Both the position numbers and the translations under genes were made by a program. The notes under the pieces are model-generated. The model did not search any database and was not told where the DNA came from. It worked only from the letters and a program-made list of their open reading frames with translations. A DNA stretch of 64,000 nucleotides. Origin: an uncultured Cohaesibacter sp. Its GTDB lineage: Bacteria; Pseudomonadota; Alphaproteobacteria; Rhizobiales; Cohaesibacteraceae. The DNA lies in the NCBI RefSeq assembly GCF_963662805.1, contig NZ_OY759854.1, positions 62,001-126,000 on the forward strand. The letters are read 5' to 3'. Below are positions 35,898 to 45,199 of this stretch, one piece after another (within the stretch, counting starts at the first letter, position 1; each line of letters begins with the position of its first letter).

Positions 35898-37234
35898 TGG
35901 GCGGAACCGGTGTCATCGATAATTTCCTTGCTGTCTTCACCACCTATATCGATAGCGGCTTTGGCCTTCTTGGCGGTGAAGTGGCTTTCATCGCGACCAC
36001 GTTGATCGTGATCGACGTCACACTCGCGGCGCTATTCTGGAGCTGGGGCGCCGATGAAGACATCATGGCTCGGCTAGTCAAGAAAACCCTCTTTGTTGGT
36101 GTCTTTGCCTATCTCATCAGTAATTGGAACAGCCTTGCCGAAATCGTCTTTGAAAGTTTTGCCGGGCTTGGACTGAAGGGATCCGGTACCAGCTTTAGCG
36201 CCGCCGATCTCATGCGCCCTGGCCAGGTGGCCCAGATCGGGCTTGATGCCGGACGTCCCTTGCTGGAATCCATCTCCGATCTCATGGGATGGGTCAGTTT
36301 CTTTGAGAACTTTATCCAGATCGCCTGTCTGCTTTTTGCCTGGGTGCTTGTGCTGCTCGCCTTCTTCATCCTCGCCATTCAGCTCTTTGTGACCCTCATC
36401 GAGTTCAAACTGACAACGCTGGCCGGCTTTGTGCTGATCCCCTTTGGCCTCTTCGGCAAAACCGCTTTCATGGCTGAGCGCGTGCTCGGCAATGTCGTCT
36501 CATCCGGTATCAAGGTGCTTGTTCTCGCCGTTGTCATCGGTATTGGTTCAACCCTCTTTGGCCAATTCACCACAGGCTTTGGCGGGATCACTCCCACCAT
36601 CGATGATGCCATGGCGATTGTCCTTGCTGCTCTGTCTCTTCTGGGACTTGGCATATTCGGGCCCGGAATTGCATCCGGTCTCGTCTCGGGAGGACCGCAG
36701 TTAGGCGCAGGGTCGGCCGTTGGCACTGGCCTTGCTGCAGGAGGTCTGATGCTTGCCGGTGGTGCGGCTGCCAGTGGAGCGGGGCTTCTTGCTGCCCGGG
36801 GCGGAGCGGCAGCTTTGTCTTCCGGCTCGGCTGCAGCAGGAGCGGCCAGTACAGCTTATCGCCTCGGTTCTGCCGGTCAAAGTGGCGCGTCCGGCGTTGC
36901 CTCCGGCCTATCCGGCGTCGCGCGCGCTGCAGGTGCTGGTGCCGCATCACCTCTCAAGCGAGTTGCGACCAAAGCCGCCAACAGCATGCATCAAAGCTTC
37001 TCCGAAGGTGTCCGCAGCAGCTTCGAGGCAACGGGAGGCTCATCAACGATGGGTACCATCGGCGCGGCCTCATCCACTTCCTCTGATGCCGCAGGCCCTC
37101 CCGGTTGGGCGCGACAGATGCAGCGCAAACAGGCGCTTAGTCACGGCACCACCATGGCCGCCCATGCCGTTCGCTCTGGTGACGCCCACAATTCTGGTGC
37201 CTCGATCAATCTCCAACCCGGTGACCGCTCATGA
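35897..37234 (+). CDS. trbL: Conjugal transfer protein TrbL
   Basis: This 445-residue VirB6-like polytopic inner-membrane channel protein starts VIDNFLAVFTTYIDSGFGLLGG. Six or more helices extend to about residue 310. The C-terminal 150 residues are a low-complexity Ala/Gly/Ser region, as usual for TrbL. Coupled to trbF by ATGA. Confidence 0.92.
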   Translation: MGGTGVIDNFLAVFTTYIDSGFGLLGGEVAFIATTLIVIDVTLAALFWSWGADEDIMARLVKKTLFVGVFAYLISNWNSLAEIVFESFAGLGLKGSGTSFSAADLMRPGQVAQIGLDAGRPLLESISDLMGWVSFFENFIQIACLLFAWVLVLLAFFILAIQLFVTLIEFKLTTLAGFVLIPFGLFGKTAFMAERVLGNVVSSGIKVLVLAVVIGIGSTLFGQFTTGFGGITPTIDDAMAIVLAALSLLGLGIFGPGIASGLVSGGPQLGAGSAVGTGLAAGGLMLAGGAAASGAGLLAARGGAAALSSGSAAAGAASTAYRLGSAGQSGASGVASGLSGVARAAGAGAASPLKRVATKAANSMHQSFSEGVRSSFEATGGSSTMGTIGAASSTSSDAAGPPGWARQMQRKQALSHGTTMAAHAVRSGDAHNSGASINLQPGDRS

Positions 37235-37920
37235 ACCCGTTTAAAAGATCCACCACCCACTATGGCAAAAGCCCTCAACCCGAGACGCCCTACCAGAAGG
37301 CAGCTCAAATTTGGGATGAGCGCATCGGTTCGGCCCGTGTTCAGGCACGCAATTGGCGCTATATGGCGTTTGGCAGCCTGTTTCTCAGCATTGGCTTTGC
37401 CTCCGCTCTTGTTTGGCAATCTGCCCGGGGAACCGTGGTCCCTTGGGTCGTAGAGGTCGACAGGCGAGGCGAGGCCCAACTGGTCGAGCCTGCCTTGGCG
37501 GACTATCTGCCAAGCGATCCGCAAATCGCATGGCATTTGGCCCGCTTCATTGAAGAGGTTCGCGGCCTTTCCGCCGATCCGATCATTGTGCGCCAGAACT
37601 GGCTCCGGGCTTATGAATTCACCACCGACCGAGGAGCAACAGCACTGAATGATTATGCCCGCACCAGTGACCCCTTCGATCGGGTCGGCAAGGGGCAGGT
37701 CTCGGTCGAAATCTCCAGTGTCATCCGCGCTTCGCCAGATAGCTTCCGGATCGCCTGGATCGAGCGTCATTATGAAAACGGCCAACTGGCCCGGACCGAA
37801 CGCTGGACAGCAATCCTCACCATCGTCATTCAGATGCCACGAGACGTGGAGCGCTTGCGTGCCAATCCCCTCGGTATCTATGTCAACGCACTCTCATGGT
37901 CGCGGGAGATGAGCCAATGA
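37231..37920 (+). CDS. trbF: Conjugal transfer protein TrbF
   Basis: This 229-residue VirB8-like assembly factor has one N-terminal helix (MAFGSLFLSIGFASALVW) and a periplasmic NTF2-like domain with VVPWVVEVDRRGEAQ and RRSWLRAYEF-like NWLRAYEF. PYQKAAQIWDERIG is the typical TrbF start. ATGA overlaps on both sides. Confidence 0.93.
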   Translation: MNPFKRSTTHYGKSPQPETPYQKAAQIWDERIGSARVQARNWRYMAFGSLFLSIGFASALVWQSARGTVVPWVVEVDRRGEAQLVEPALADYLPSDPQIAWHLARFIEEVRGLSADPIIVRQNWLRAYEFTTDRGATALNDYARTSDPFDRVGKGQVSVEISSVIRASPDSFRIAWIERHYENGQLARTERWTAILTIVIQMPRDVERLRANPLGIYVNALSWSREMSQ

Positions 37921-38924
37921 AGACCCCGACATCCCGTCAACGTAATTTGGTCTTGCTGATTGTCTCTGGCTCGCTGCTTGTTGGTTGTGCCAGCAACCGC
38001 ACACCTCAATTCAGCTATGACGACACGGTGCCATCCTTGCCGTCATTGCCGAAACTCACCGCAGACGATGATATGCTGAAGCCCCTGCATAAACCTCCCG
38101 TCTGGAAGGTGGCTCATGGTGGTAATAAGGCGGATAGCCCAACCGGCCGCATCGACAATGCCAATGCGGCCGCGCGGATCGAGCCCCGTCGCGAAGGCTA
38201 TTACAACGCCATTCAGATCTATCCATGGAGTGAAGGCGCCCTCTATCAGGTCTATGCTTCGCCCGGCCAGATCACAAATATCGCGCTCGAACCCGGCGAG
38301 AGCCTGACCGGAACCGGACCGATTGCGGCCGGTGATACGGCTCGCTGGATCATCGGTGATACGATGAGTGGGGCAGGGAATAGCGCCCGCGTGCATATTC
38401 TGGTCAAGCCAACGCGTCCTGATATCGCGACCAATCTTGTCGTCACTACAGATCGGCGCAGCTATATGCTTGAACTGAGAGCAAGCGAGACCTCCTACAT
38501 GGCCTCCGTTGCCTGGGCCTATCCGCAAACGGCCAAAACAAAATCAAAGCTGCCAGCAACCCCAACGATCCCTGCCGTATCCGCCCGCCATTATCGCTAT
38601 GCCATCGAGGGGCACAGGCCACCCTGGCGCCCGGTCTCAGTCTTTGACGATGGTCGCCATGTCTATGTGGTCTTCCCGCGCGGCATCATTCAGGGCGAAA
38701 TGCCGCCACTCTTCGTCCTTGGGGCCGATGGAGAACCGGAGATCACCAACAGCCGTGTCTATCAGAACATCCTGATTGTTGATCGTCTGTTCGGAGCTGC
38801 CGAACTGCGACTGGGCAGCGGCAAGACCCAACAGACGGTCAGGATCCGGCGCACCAATGCTCCGCATTCTCCAGCACCAAAGCTCGAGGGTTCGCAGGGA
38901 GGCATCCGTCATGACAAGCAATGA
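37917..38924 (+). CDS. trbG: Conjugal transfer protein TrbG
   Basis: This 335-residue VirB9-like outer-membrane channel component has a lipoprotein-type signal (LLIVSGSLLVGCASN). The CagX domain follows with YNAIQIYPWSEGALYQVYASPGQITNIAL and DGRHVYVVFPRG. The ATG at 37917 overlaps the trbF stop; the open frame before it is not used. It overlaps trbI by 14 nt. Confidence 0.93.
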   Translation: MKTPTSRQRNLVLLIVSGSLLVGCASNRTPQFSYDDTVPSLPSLPKLTADDDMLKPLHKPPVWKVAHGGNKADSPTGRIDNANAAARIEPRREGYYNAIQIYPWSEGALYQVYASPGQITNIALEPGESLTGTGPIAAGDTARWIIGDTMSGAGNSARVHILVKPTRPDIATNLVVTTDRRSYMLELRASETSYMASVAWAYPQTAKTKSKLPATPTIPAVSARHYRYAIEGHRPPWRPVSVFDDGRHVYVVFPRGIIQGEMPPLFVLGADGEPEITNSRVYQNILIVDRLFGAAELRLGSGKTQQTVRIRRTNAPHSPAPKLEGSQGGIRHDKQ

Positions 38925-40032
38925 CAAGACGGAACCGATGCGCCTGCGTGCCGATCCGCCACGAGTGACCCGCCTGTCGCGCAAGATGTTGGCCTCGGTC
39001 GGTGCCGTCGCGCTCTTCATTATAGGTGGGGCGCTGATCTATGCCTTGCAGACACCACAGAGGGACGCCACCCGAGAAGAGCTTTATTCCACCCAGAACA
39101 GACCGAGCGCAGATGGTCTTAGCAATCTGCCTGCTGACTATACCGGCCCTGTCCTCGGACCGGCTCTTCCCGGCGATTTGGGGCGGCCCATTCTTGCCGC
39201 GCAACGGCGAGGGGAGTCGGTCGAACCACCCTCGATCACATCTCCCACCAAAGATGCGGAAGCAGAAAAGAGGCTGGCCGAAGAGGAAGCCGCTCGCATG
39301 AGCCGTGTGTTCTTCCAAACCGTTCAAAGCAACACTCGATTGGATCAAGGCTCCACTCGAAATGCCACGCAGCAAACCAGTCTGGCCGGATCGCAAGATC
39401 GGCATGCGTCTTTCCTCAATGGTGCGATCGATCGCCAGACCGTTGCTGCGGATCGTATCGCCGCTCCGGCCTCACCCTATATTCTTCAGGCTGGCTCGGT
39501 CATTCCGGCAGCTCTCATCACGGGCATTCGTTCCGATCTTCCCGGCCAGATCACCGCGCAGGTGACGGAACCCATCTATGATAGCCCGACCGGTTCCCAT
39601 CTACTCATCCCGCAAGGCACGCGCCTTATCGGGCAGTATGACAATGGTGTCGCCTTTGGTCAGCGCCGGGTGCTTCTGGTTTGGAACCGGTTGATCCTTC
39701 CCAATGGTCGCTCAATAGTCCTTGAGCGTTTGCCGGGTGCTGCTGCCAGTGGCTACGCAGGGCTCGAAGATGGCGTCGACTATCACTGGTGGGATTTGAT
39801 GAAAGCGGCTGGCCTTTCCACCCTTCTGTCCGTTGGTGCCGAGCTGGCAAGCGACGACGAGGATCGACTGATCAGGGCCATTCAGGAGGGGGCTCAGGAC
39901 ACCATCAACGATGCCGGCCAGCAAATCATTCAACGCCAATTACAGATCGCACCCACGCTCACCATTCGGCCAGGTTTCCCGGTCCGGATCATCGTGACCC
40001 GCGATCTGGTTCTTGAACCTTATGGGAGGTGA
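38911..40032 (+). CDS. trbI: Conjugal transfer protein TrbI
   Basis: This 373-residue VirB10-like protein spans both membranes. One N-terminal helix (MLASVGAVALFIIGGALIYAL) precedes a Pro-rich periplasmic part and the C-terminal barrel (LQAGSVIPAALITGIRSDLPG, LLIPQGTRLIGQYD, VDYHWWDLMKAAGLSTLLSVG). The ATG at 38911 follows AGGGAGG at 8 nt inside the trbG end. Confidence 0.94.
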   Translation: MTSNDKTEPMRLRADPPRVTRLSRKMLASVGAVALFIIGGALIYALQTPQRDATREELYSTQNRPSADGLSNLPADYTGPVLGPALPGDLGRPILAAQRRGESVEPPSITSPTKDAEAEKRLAEEEAARMSRVFFQTVQSNTRLDQGSTRNATQQTSLAGSQDRHASFLNGAIDRQTVAADRIAAPASPYILQAGSVIPAALITGIRSDLPGQITAQVTEPIYDSPTGSHLLIPQGTRLIGQYDNGVAFGQRRVLLVWNRLILPNGRSIVLERLPGAAASGYAGLEDGVDYHWWDLMKAAGLSTLLSVGAELASDDEDRLIRAIQEGAQDTINDAGQQIIQRQLQIAPTLTIRPGFPVRIIVTRDLVLEPYGR

Positions 40033-40034
40033 TC

Positions 40035-40298
40035 ATGGCCAAGCTGAAATTGGGACCTCTTGCCGACGACAAGCCGGTTAAACTGACAATTGAATTGACA
40101 GCCGAGCTTCACAAAGACCTTGTCCAGTATGGCGCAATTCTCGGCCGCGAAACTGCTGGCGCTCCAATCCCGCCAGCCAAACTCATCGCCCCCATGCTGG
40201 AACGCTTTATCGCGACGGATCGAGGTTTTGCCAAAGCGAGACGCGAAAAGGCCAAGCCCAATTTGGAGGAGCCTGAAGGAGGCGAGCGACTGGACTGA
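40035..40298 (+). CDS. DUF2274 family protein
   Basis: This 87-residue protein begins MAKLKLGPLADDKPVKLTIEL, followed by a helical pair (ELHKDLVQYGAIL, LIAPMLERFIATDRGF). DUF2274 is the standard gene after trbI in this ICE type and looks like an RHH-fold DNA-binding protein. GGGAGG lies 5 nt before the ATG at 40035. Confidence 0.88.
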   Translation: MAKLKLGPLADDKPVKLTIELTAELHKDLVQYGAILGRETAGAPIPPAKLIAPMLERFIATDRGFAKARREKAKPNLEEPEGGERLD

Positions 40299-40409
40299 CG
40301 TCCCGGCATGGAAGAAGGGACGTTCTGAGAGGGAGAGGAGGGGTGTGGGAAGGGTGACGGGTTGGATGTCAGAGAAGAGGTCTCCGACGCCCGTCATGGA
40401 GTAGATCCC
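40297..40409 (+). promoter_or_regulatory. Structured leader of the DUF932 gene (copy 1)
   Basis: Two hairpins are visible. The first pairs GACGTCCC (40297-40304) with GGGACGTT (40317-40324). The second pairs TGACGGG (40355-40361) with CCCGTCA (40390-40396), and the Shine-Dalgarno GGAG follows at once. The second hairpin and the sequence CCGACGCCCGTC..GGAGTAGA..CC recur in front of parB. This suggests a shared translational control element. Confidence 0.6.
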
Positions 40410-41603
40410 ATGACCATGCAAGTTCTGGAAGCAAATGTTGATGTCAATGCTGGCTATAAGGTTGATCTTGATCGCGGCGAGAAAGTGGGGCGGGTATCAT
40501 CGGAATGGTTCTCGCGTCCCGATGATGAGCGCTATCTGTCCCTCGACACATTGGCCGAGGCTGTTCGTACCCGCGCAGAACATAGCCGTTCCCGTGTGGT
40601 GGAGAGCGCAGCCATCCAAGTTGAGGCCAGTCGCGATAATCCAGAAAGGCTGTCTTTGATGCTGCCCGGGGCAAATGCTCCGACGGCACCGACCCATTGG
40701 AGTTTTGGTCAATTGGCCAGTCAGGTCGGCGCACCGGCTGCCTATCTGCGTCAGCTTCCCGCAGCTCTTGCCGGTATCAATCTGCAATATGGCCTCGCCA
40801 CACACCGTGCCGAGCAGATCAAGACCTATGAAACCGAGAGCGGGCGCGTTGAATTGCGTGCGGTGACCGGACCGGACTATGGCCGCATCTACGATTATGA
40901 ACTGGTTGAAGCGGTACAGCGGATCGCCGGAAATGGCACCGGTGACACGCGCTGGAAGGTGCCTGGCATACTCGACTGGTCAACCGGCATCTATAATCCG
41001 CACGTGGATATCACCAAGGACACAACGACGCTTTACGCTTCGGATCGTGATGTTTTCCTCTTTCTGGTCGATGACCGCAACCCGATCGAGGCTGGTCGGT
41101 TGCCCGATGGCTCGCCCGATCTGTTCTTCCGCGGCTTCTACTGCTGGAACAGCGAAGTGGGAGCCAAGACGCTGGGCATTGCCAGCTTCTATCTCCGCGC
41201 TGTCTGCCAGAACCGCAATCTCTGGGGTGTTGAGGATTTCCAAGAGATCAAGATCCGGCATTCCAAATATGCCGCCTCCCGCTTTGCTCATGAAGCAGCA
41301 CCAGCCTTGCGCAATTTCGCCAATTCATCACCCGCCCCCTTCATCAATGGCATTAAGGCTGCCCGCGAACGGATCGTGGCGAGCAGTGATGAAGACCGGA
41401 CAGACTTCTTGCGCAAGCGCGGATTCTCGAAAGCCGAGACAGGAAAGATCATCGACATCGTGCTGGATGAAGAAGGTCGTCCTCCAGAAAGCGTCTTTGA
41501 TTTTGTCCAGGGTATCACCGCTCTGGCCCGGACCAAAACCCATCAGGATGTTCGCCTCGACATGGAAGGTCGGGCCAAAAAGTTGCTGGACCGCATAGCT
41601 TAA
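40410..41603 (+). CDS. DUF932 family protein
   Basis: This 397-residue cytoplasmic protein of the DUF932/phage-plasmid-like group contains HWSFGQLASQVGAPAAYLRQLPA, GRIYDYELVEAVQRI, DVFLFLVDDRNPIE and FFRGFYCWNSEVGAKTLGI. Such proteins are carried by many plasmids and ICEs and are often grouped with anti-defence or early-entry genes; no activity is established here. The ATG at 40410 lies 8 nt after GGAG. Confidence 0.88.
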   Translation: MTMQVLEANVDVNAGYKVDLDRGEKVGRVSSEWFSRPDDERYLSLDTLAEAVRTRAEHSRSRVVESAAIQVEASRDNPERLSLMLPGANAPTAPTHWSFGQLASQVGAPAAYLRQLPAALAGINLQYGLATHRAEQIKTYETESGRVELRAVTGPDYGRIYDYELVEAVQRIAGNGTGDTRWKVPGILDWSTGIYNPHVDITKDTTTLYASDRDVFLFLVDDRNPIEAGRLPDGSPDLFFRGFYCWNSEVGAKTLGIASFYLRAVCQNRNLWGVEDFQEIKIRHSKYAASRFAHEAAPALRNFANSSPAPFINGIKAARERIVASSDEDRTDFLRKRGFSKAETGKIIDIVLDEEGRPPESVFDFVQGITALARTKTHQDVRLDMEGRAKKLLDRIA

Positions 41604-41607
41604 ATGA

Positions 41608-41753
41608 AGGGGCGAAGACCCCTGCATGCAGATCAACATGCTTCGGGCACGATGGCGCAGGTCTCTTCTGAGAGGAAGAGGGCTGTGCCTTGTTTCGTGA
41701 CGGGTTTGATGGTTTGGGAGAGTGGCTTCCGACGCCCGTCCGGAGTAGAAACC
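41608..41753 (+). promoter_or_regulatory. Structured leader of parB (copy 2)
   Basis: The first hairpin is AGGGG, loop CGAAGA, CCCCT (41608-41623). The second pairs GACGGG (41699-41704) with CCCGTC (41735-41740), directly before GGAG. Sequence and layout match the DUF932 leader (40355-40409), although the two genes are unrelated. Confidence 0.6.
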
Positions 41754-43820
41754 ATGGCAAATGCCGATCAGAAAATTACCCTCGCATCTTCGCGCGATAT
41801 TCCCTTTAACAAGTTGACCCTCAGCCAGTCCAACGTCCGCCGCATCAAGTCAGGCGTGTCAATTGAGGAACTGGCTGCCTCTATCGCTCGACGCGGCCTC
41901 ATTCAGTCTCTTCATGTCCGGCCCCAGTTTGATGGGGAGGGCAAGGAAACCGGCCTCTTCGAAGTGCCAGCCGGTGGCCGCCGCTATCGGGCATTGGAAC
42001 TTCTGGTCAAACAGAAACGCCTCAACAAGACAGCACCAGTGCCCTGTGTCATTTCTGAGATCTGCGATGACATCCTGATTGATGAGCTTTCCCTCGCTGA
42101 AAATATCGAACGAGCCCCTTTGCATCCGCTCGATCAATTCCGCGCCTTTCTTGCCATGCGTGAGAAGGGCATGAGCGTCGAGGAGATCGCCGAGGCCTTC
42201 TTCGTTTCGGCCAAGGTGGTTAAGCAGGGCCTGCGGTTGACCGCTGTCGCTCCGGCCTTGCTCGAGAGTTATGCCGAAGATGAATTGACCCTTGAACAGC
42301 TCATGGCCTTTACGGTCAGCGCAGACCATGATCGCCAGCAACAGGTTTGGGACGCCCTGAGGAACAACTGGAACAAGGAGCCCTATCAGATCCGTCGTCT
42401 CCTGACCGAAAATGCGGTTAAGGGAAGTGACCGCCGAGCCCGCTTCGTCGGCCTTGACGCCTATGCGGAAGCGGGAGGCGTCATCGTGCGAGATCTCTTT
42501 GAGGAAGATGATGGCGGCTGGATCGAAGATGTTCCCTTGCTCGAACGGCTGGTCACCGAGAAGCTGAAGGCGGAAGCTGAAGCCATTGCTGCCGAGGGCT
42601 GGAAATGGATCGAACTGTCTATCGACTTCCCCTACGGCCAAACCTCTGGCCTTCGGCGTCTGATCGGTAAAGCCTTGGATCTGTCAGAGGCGGAACAACG
42701 AGAACAGGCTGGGCTTCAAGACGAACTGAGCGAACTGGAAAGCCAATATGCGCAGATCGATGAACTGCCTGAAGAGGTGGACAGTCGGCTTGGTGCCATC
42801 GAAACCGCGCTTGAAGCTTTTGAGCATCGACCTGTCCAATTTGACGAAGCCGACATCAAGCGAGCTGGTGTCTTCATCAGTATTCGCCATGATGGTCAGC
42901 TCTTCGTTGATCGCGGCTATGTCAGACCTGAAGACGAAGACCTTGCAGAGCCAAACAGCATTGACGAGATGTCAGCTCTCAAGACCCCTGAAGCAGTTGG
43001 TTCGGCGACAGGTGGGATGGAGGAAGGTCTTCTCGAGACCGAAGAGGAAGAAGACGGTATCAAGCCTCTGCCCGAAAGACTTCTCGTCGAACTGACAGCT
43101 CATCGCACATTGGCTCTCAGAGACGCTCTGGCGAACAACCCGGAAATCGCCATGACGGCATTGCTGCATAAACTGGTTCGGGACAGCTTTTCACATTACG
43201 CTGCGACGGGAGCGCTGGAGGCTACAGTCCGACAGGTTCATTTCCCGGTGCAAGCCGACGATCTCAAGGATAGCCCTGTTGCGGCATCCGTCGAGGAACG
43301 CCACGAGCGCTGGGGCGATCACATTCCGGCCGACGAAGCTGCCCTTTGGGATTGGTTGGGTGAGCTTGATGAATGCGATCGCATGGCATTGCTGGCCCAT
43401 TGCGTGAGTTTTGGTGTCAATGCTCTTCACGAGAAGCCAAATCCTTATGGGGGAGCCGGCATCAGTGGCCAAGGTCTGGAAACACGGTTGCGGGAGGCGG
43501 ATCGTCTTGCGCGTGCAACCGGGCTCGATATGGTCGCAGCCGGTTGGCACCCGACAGTCCAGAACTATCTGGGTCGGGTTACCAAAGCGCGCATTCTGCA
43601 GGCTGTCCGGGAAGGGGTCGGTGATCGGGATGCCGAACGCATCGCACATCTCAAAAAGAGCGAGATGGCAGATGAGGCCGAACGGCTGCTGGTTGACAGT
43701 GGCTGGTTGCCTGAGCCTCTCCGGATGAATGGCGATGATATCGAAGTCACCGAGACTGATGAAATCGATACAGAGCTTAAAGCGGATGATGACGAGGATC
43801 ATCCTGTCGCCGCTGAATGA
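41754..43820 (+). CDS. parB: ParB/RepB/Spo0J family protein
   Basis: This 688-residue protein is much longer than chromosomal ParB. The N-terminal ParB/Srx domain includes LTLSQSNVRRIKSG, VPAGGRRYRALELL and the CTP-binding-type box LAENIERAPLHPLDQFRAF near residue 115. An HTH follows (MSVEEIAEAFFVSAKVVKQGL). The rest has acidic helices (residues 310-440) and a conserved WDWLGELDECDRMALLAHCV section. No partner ParA is visible in the window. The gene probably acts on ICE DNA maintenance or early gene control. Confidence 0.88.
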   Translation: MANADQKITLASSRDIPFNKLTLSQSNVRRIKSGVSIEELAASIARRGLIQSLHVRPQFDGEGKETGLFEVPAGGRRYRALELLVKQKRLNKTAPVPCVISEICDDILIDELSLAENIERAPLHPLDQFRAFLAMREKGMSVEEIAEAFFVSAKVVKQGLRLTAVAPALLESYAEDELTLEQLMAFTVSADHDRQQQVWDALRNNWNKEPYQIRRLLTENAVKGSDRRARFVGLDAYAEAGGVIVRDLFEEDDGGWIEDVPLLERLVTEKLKAEAEAIAAEGWKWIELSIDFPYGQTSGLRRLIGKALDLSEAEQREQAGLQDELSELESQYAQIDELPEEVDSRLGAIETALEAFEHRPVQFDEADIKRAGVFISIRHDGQLFVDRGYVRPEDEDLAEPNSIDEMSALKTPEAVGSATGGMEEGLLETEEEEDGIKPLPERLLVELTAHRTLALRDALANNPEIAMTALLHKLVRDSFSHYAATGALEATVRQVHFPVQADDLKDSPVAASVEERHERWGDHIPADEAALWDWLGELDECDRMALLAHCVSFGVNALHEKPNPYGGAGISGQGLETRLREADRLARATGLDMVAAGWHPTVQNYLGRVTKARILQAVREGVGDRDAERIAHLKKSEMADEAERLLVDSGWLPEPLRMNGDDIEVTETDEIDTELKADDDEDHPVAAE

Positions 43821-43824
43821 ACCA

Positions 43825-43854
43825 ACGATGGGGCGAGGTGTCTCGCCCCATTGT
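43825..43854 (+). terminator. Strong 13-bp hairpin between parB and the Toprim gene
   Basis: ACGATGGGGCGAG, loop GTGT, CTCGCCCCATTGT forms a nearly perfect 13-bp stem just after the parB stop and 27 nt before the next ATG. There is no long U-run, so it may stabilise or process mRNA, or be a leader structure like those of the neighbouring genes. Confidence 0.55.
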
Positions 43855-43880
43855 CTCCCAGAAATCCGGAGGAACGCGCC

Positions 43881-44912
43881 ATGCCCCATCTTTCAGCGTC
43901 TGATATCGCTGAGCGCCTCGCTGCCGAGGCAGAGGCCTTGTGCCGCCATTATCTGTCTGCGGGGCGAAGACATGGCAATTACTGGCTTGTTGGCGATGCC
44001 AGGAACACGCCCGGGCGCTCTCTCTATGTTCGCCTCAGAGCAACAGACAAGGGCGCTGCAGGCAAATGGACAGATGCGGCCACCGGCGAGCATGGAGACC
44101 TGCTCGACATCATCCGTGAAAGCATGGGGCTCATGGATTTCGAAGACGTGATCGAAGAAGCGCAAAGCTTTCTGACTCTGCCCAAGGATAAGCCTTTGCC
44201 ATGGGAGGTGAAGCCCTCGGCTGAAACCGGCTCTTCAGAGGCGGCGCGACGCCTTTTTGCCATGGCAAAACCCATAAGAGGGACGCTCGCTGAAACCTAT
44301 CTCAACCATCGTGGCATTGTCGAATTGAGGGACACGTCCTTGCTGCGCTTTCACCCAACCTGCTATTGGAAACCGGAAGGAGATGCCCCGACCGAAATCT
44401 GGCCGGCCATGATCGCAGCGGTGACCGACCTTGATGGCAGGATCACGGGTGTGCATCGCACATGGTTGTCACGGGACGGGCGCAGCAAGGCTCCACTTGA
44501 TCCTCCACGCAAGGCAATGGGGTATCTGATTGGAAATGCGGTGCGCTTCGGCGCAGTAAGAGGCCTGCTGGCTGCAGGAGAGGGTCTCGAAACCATTCTG
44601 TCTCTGAAGCAGATCCTCCCTGATCTTCCTATGATGGCTGCTCTGTCGGCCGGACATTTGGCTGCCATCCAGTTTCCTTCGACACTGAAACGGCTCTATA
44701 TCGTGCGTGACCGGGATCCTGCTGGCGATGAAGCATATACACGTCTCAGCATGAGAGCACAGGGCGTTGGGATCGAGGCGATAGGCCTGATACCGATGCT
44801 GGGGGACTTCAACGAAGACCTCATCCAACTTGGACCCAATGCCATGCGGACTTGTTTGCGTGATCAACTCGCACCTGACGATTTCGAGGCAAGGACGAGT
44901 AGCGGATCCTAG
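43881..44912 (+). CDS. Toprim-domain protein (DUF7146), primase-like
   Basis: This 343-residue protein combines a zinc-finger-like N-terminal part (CRHYLSAGRRHGNYWLVGDARN, GDLLDIIRES) with a C-terminal Toprim domain. The Glu is in LLAAGEGLETILSL near residue 229 and the DxD in LYIVRDRDPAGDEA near residue 272. Plasmid and ICE primases of this kind prime the incoming strand. GGAGG lies before the ATG at 43881. It follows the 43825-43854 hairpin. Confidence 0.87.
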   Translation: MPHLSASDIAERLAAEAEALCRHYLSAGRRHGNYWLVGDARNTPGRSLYVRLRATDKGAAGKWTDAATGEHGDLLDIIRESMGLMDFEDVIEEAQSFLTLPKDKPLPWEVKPSAETGSSEAARRLFAMAKPIRGTLAETYLNHRGIVELRDTSLLRFHPTCYWKPEGDAPTEIWPAMIAAVTDLDGRITGVHRTWLSRDGRSKAPLDPPRKAMGYLIGNAVRFGAVRGLLAAGEGLETILSLKQILPDLPMMAALSAGHLAAIQFPSTLKRLYIVRDRDPAGDEAYTRLSMRAQGVGIEAIGLIPMLGDFNEDLIQLGPNAMRTCLRDQLAPDDFEARTSSGS

Positions 44913-45199
44913 CGAGAATAGAGTTGATGTCTTTGCGGCGATAATGGGTTTTCTCATCGTTTGGTGGGACCGCACCTGGCCTTCGAGAGGGCGAGCGGCC
45001 CACAAGCCAACCGATCAGGCAATGGCGGCGCCCGACTAATATCCGTCGGCGGGAGACCCGCCTTTACAGCGCGAAGCAAATTAGTCGGGCTTGGCCATCA
45101 TGGCCCTCGCAAGAGGCTTGGGCTGCCAGACAGGTGGTCCCGTGGGCATTCGTCGCCATGAAGGCCGCGATGGTTGCGGTCCAATCGATGGAGAGCCCC
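44913..45199 (+). ncRNA. Highly structured leader upstream of the DUF2493 gene
   Basis: An 11-bp perfect inverted repeat, GCCCGACTAAT (45030-45040) and ATTAGTCGGGC (45080-45090), encloses a second perfect hairpin GGCGGG-AGA-CCCGCC (45048-45062). A third hairpin GGCCA-TCA-TGGCC (45093-45105) follows. The nested fold is far stronger than expected for a simple spacer. It could be a structured RNA acting in cis, a cruciform protein site or an origin. No coding frame is convincing here. Confidence 0.5.
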
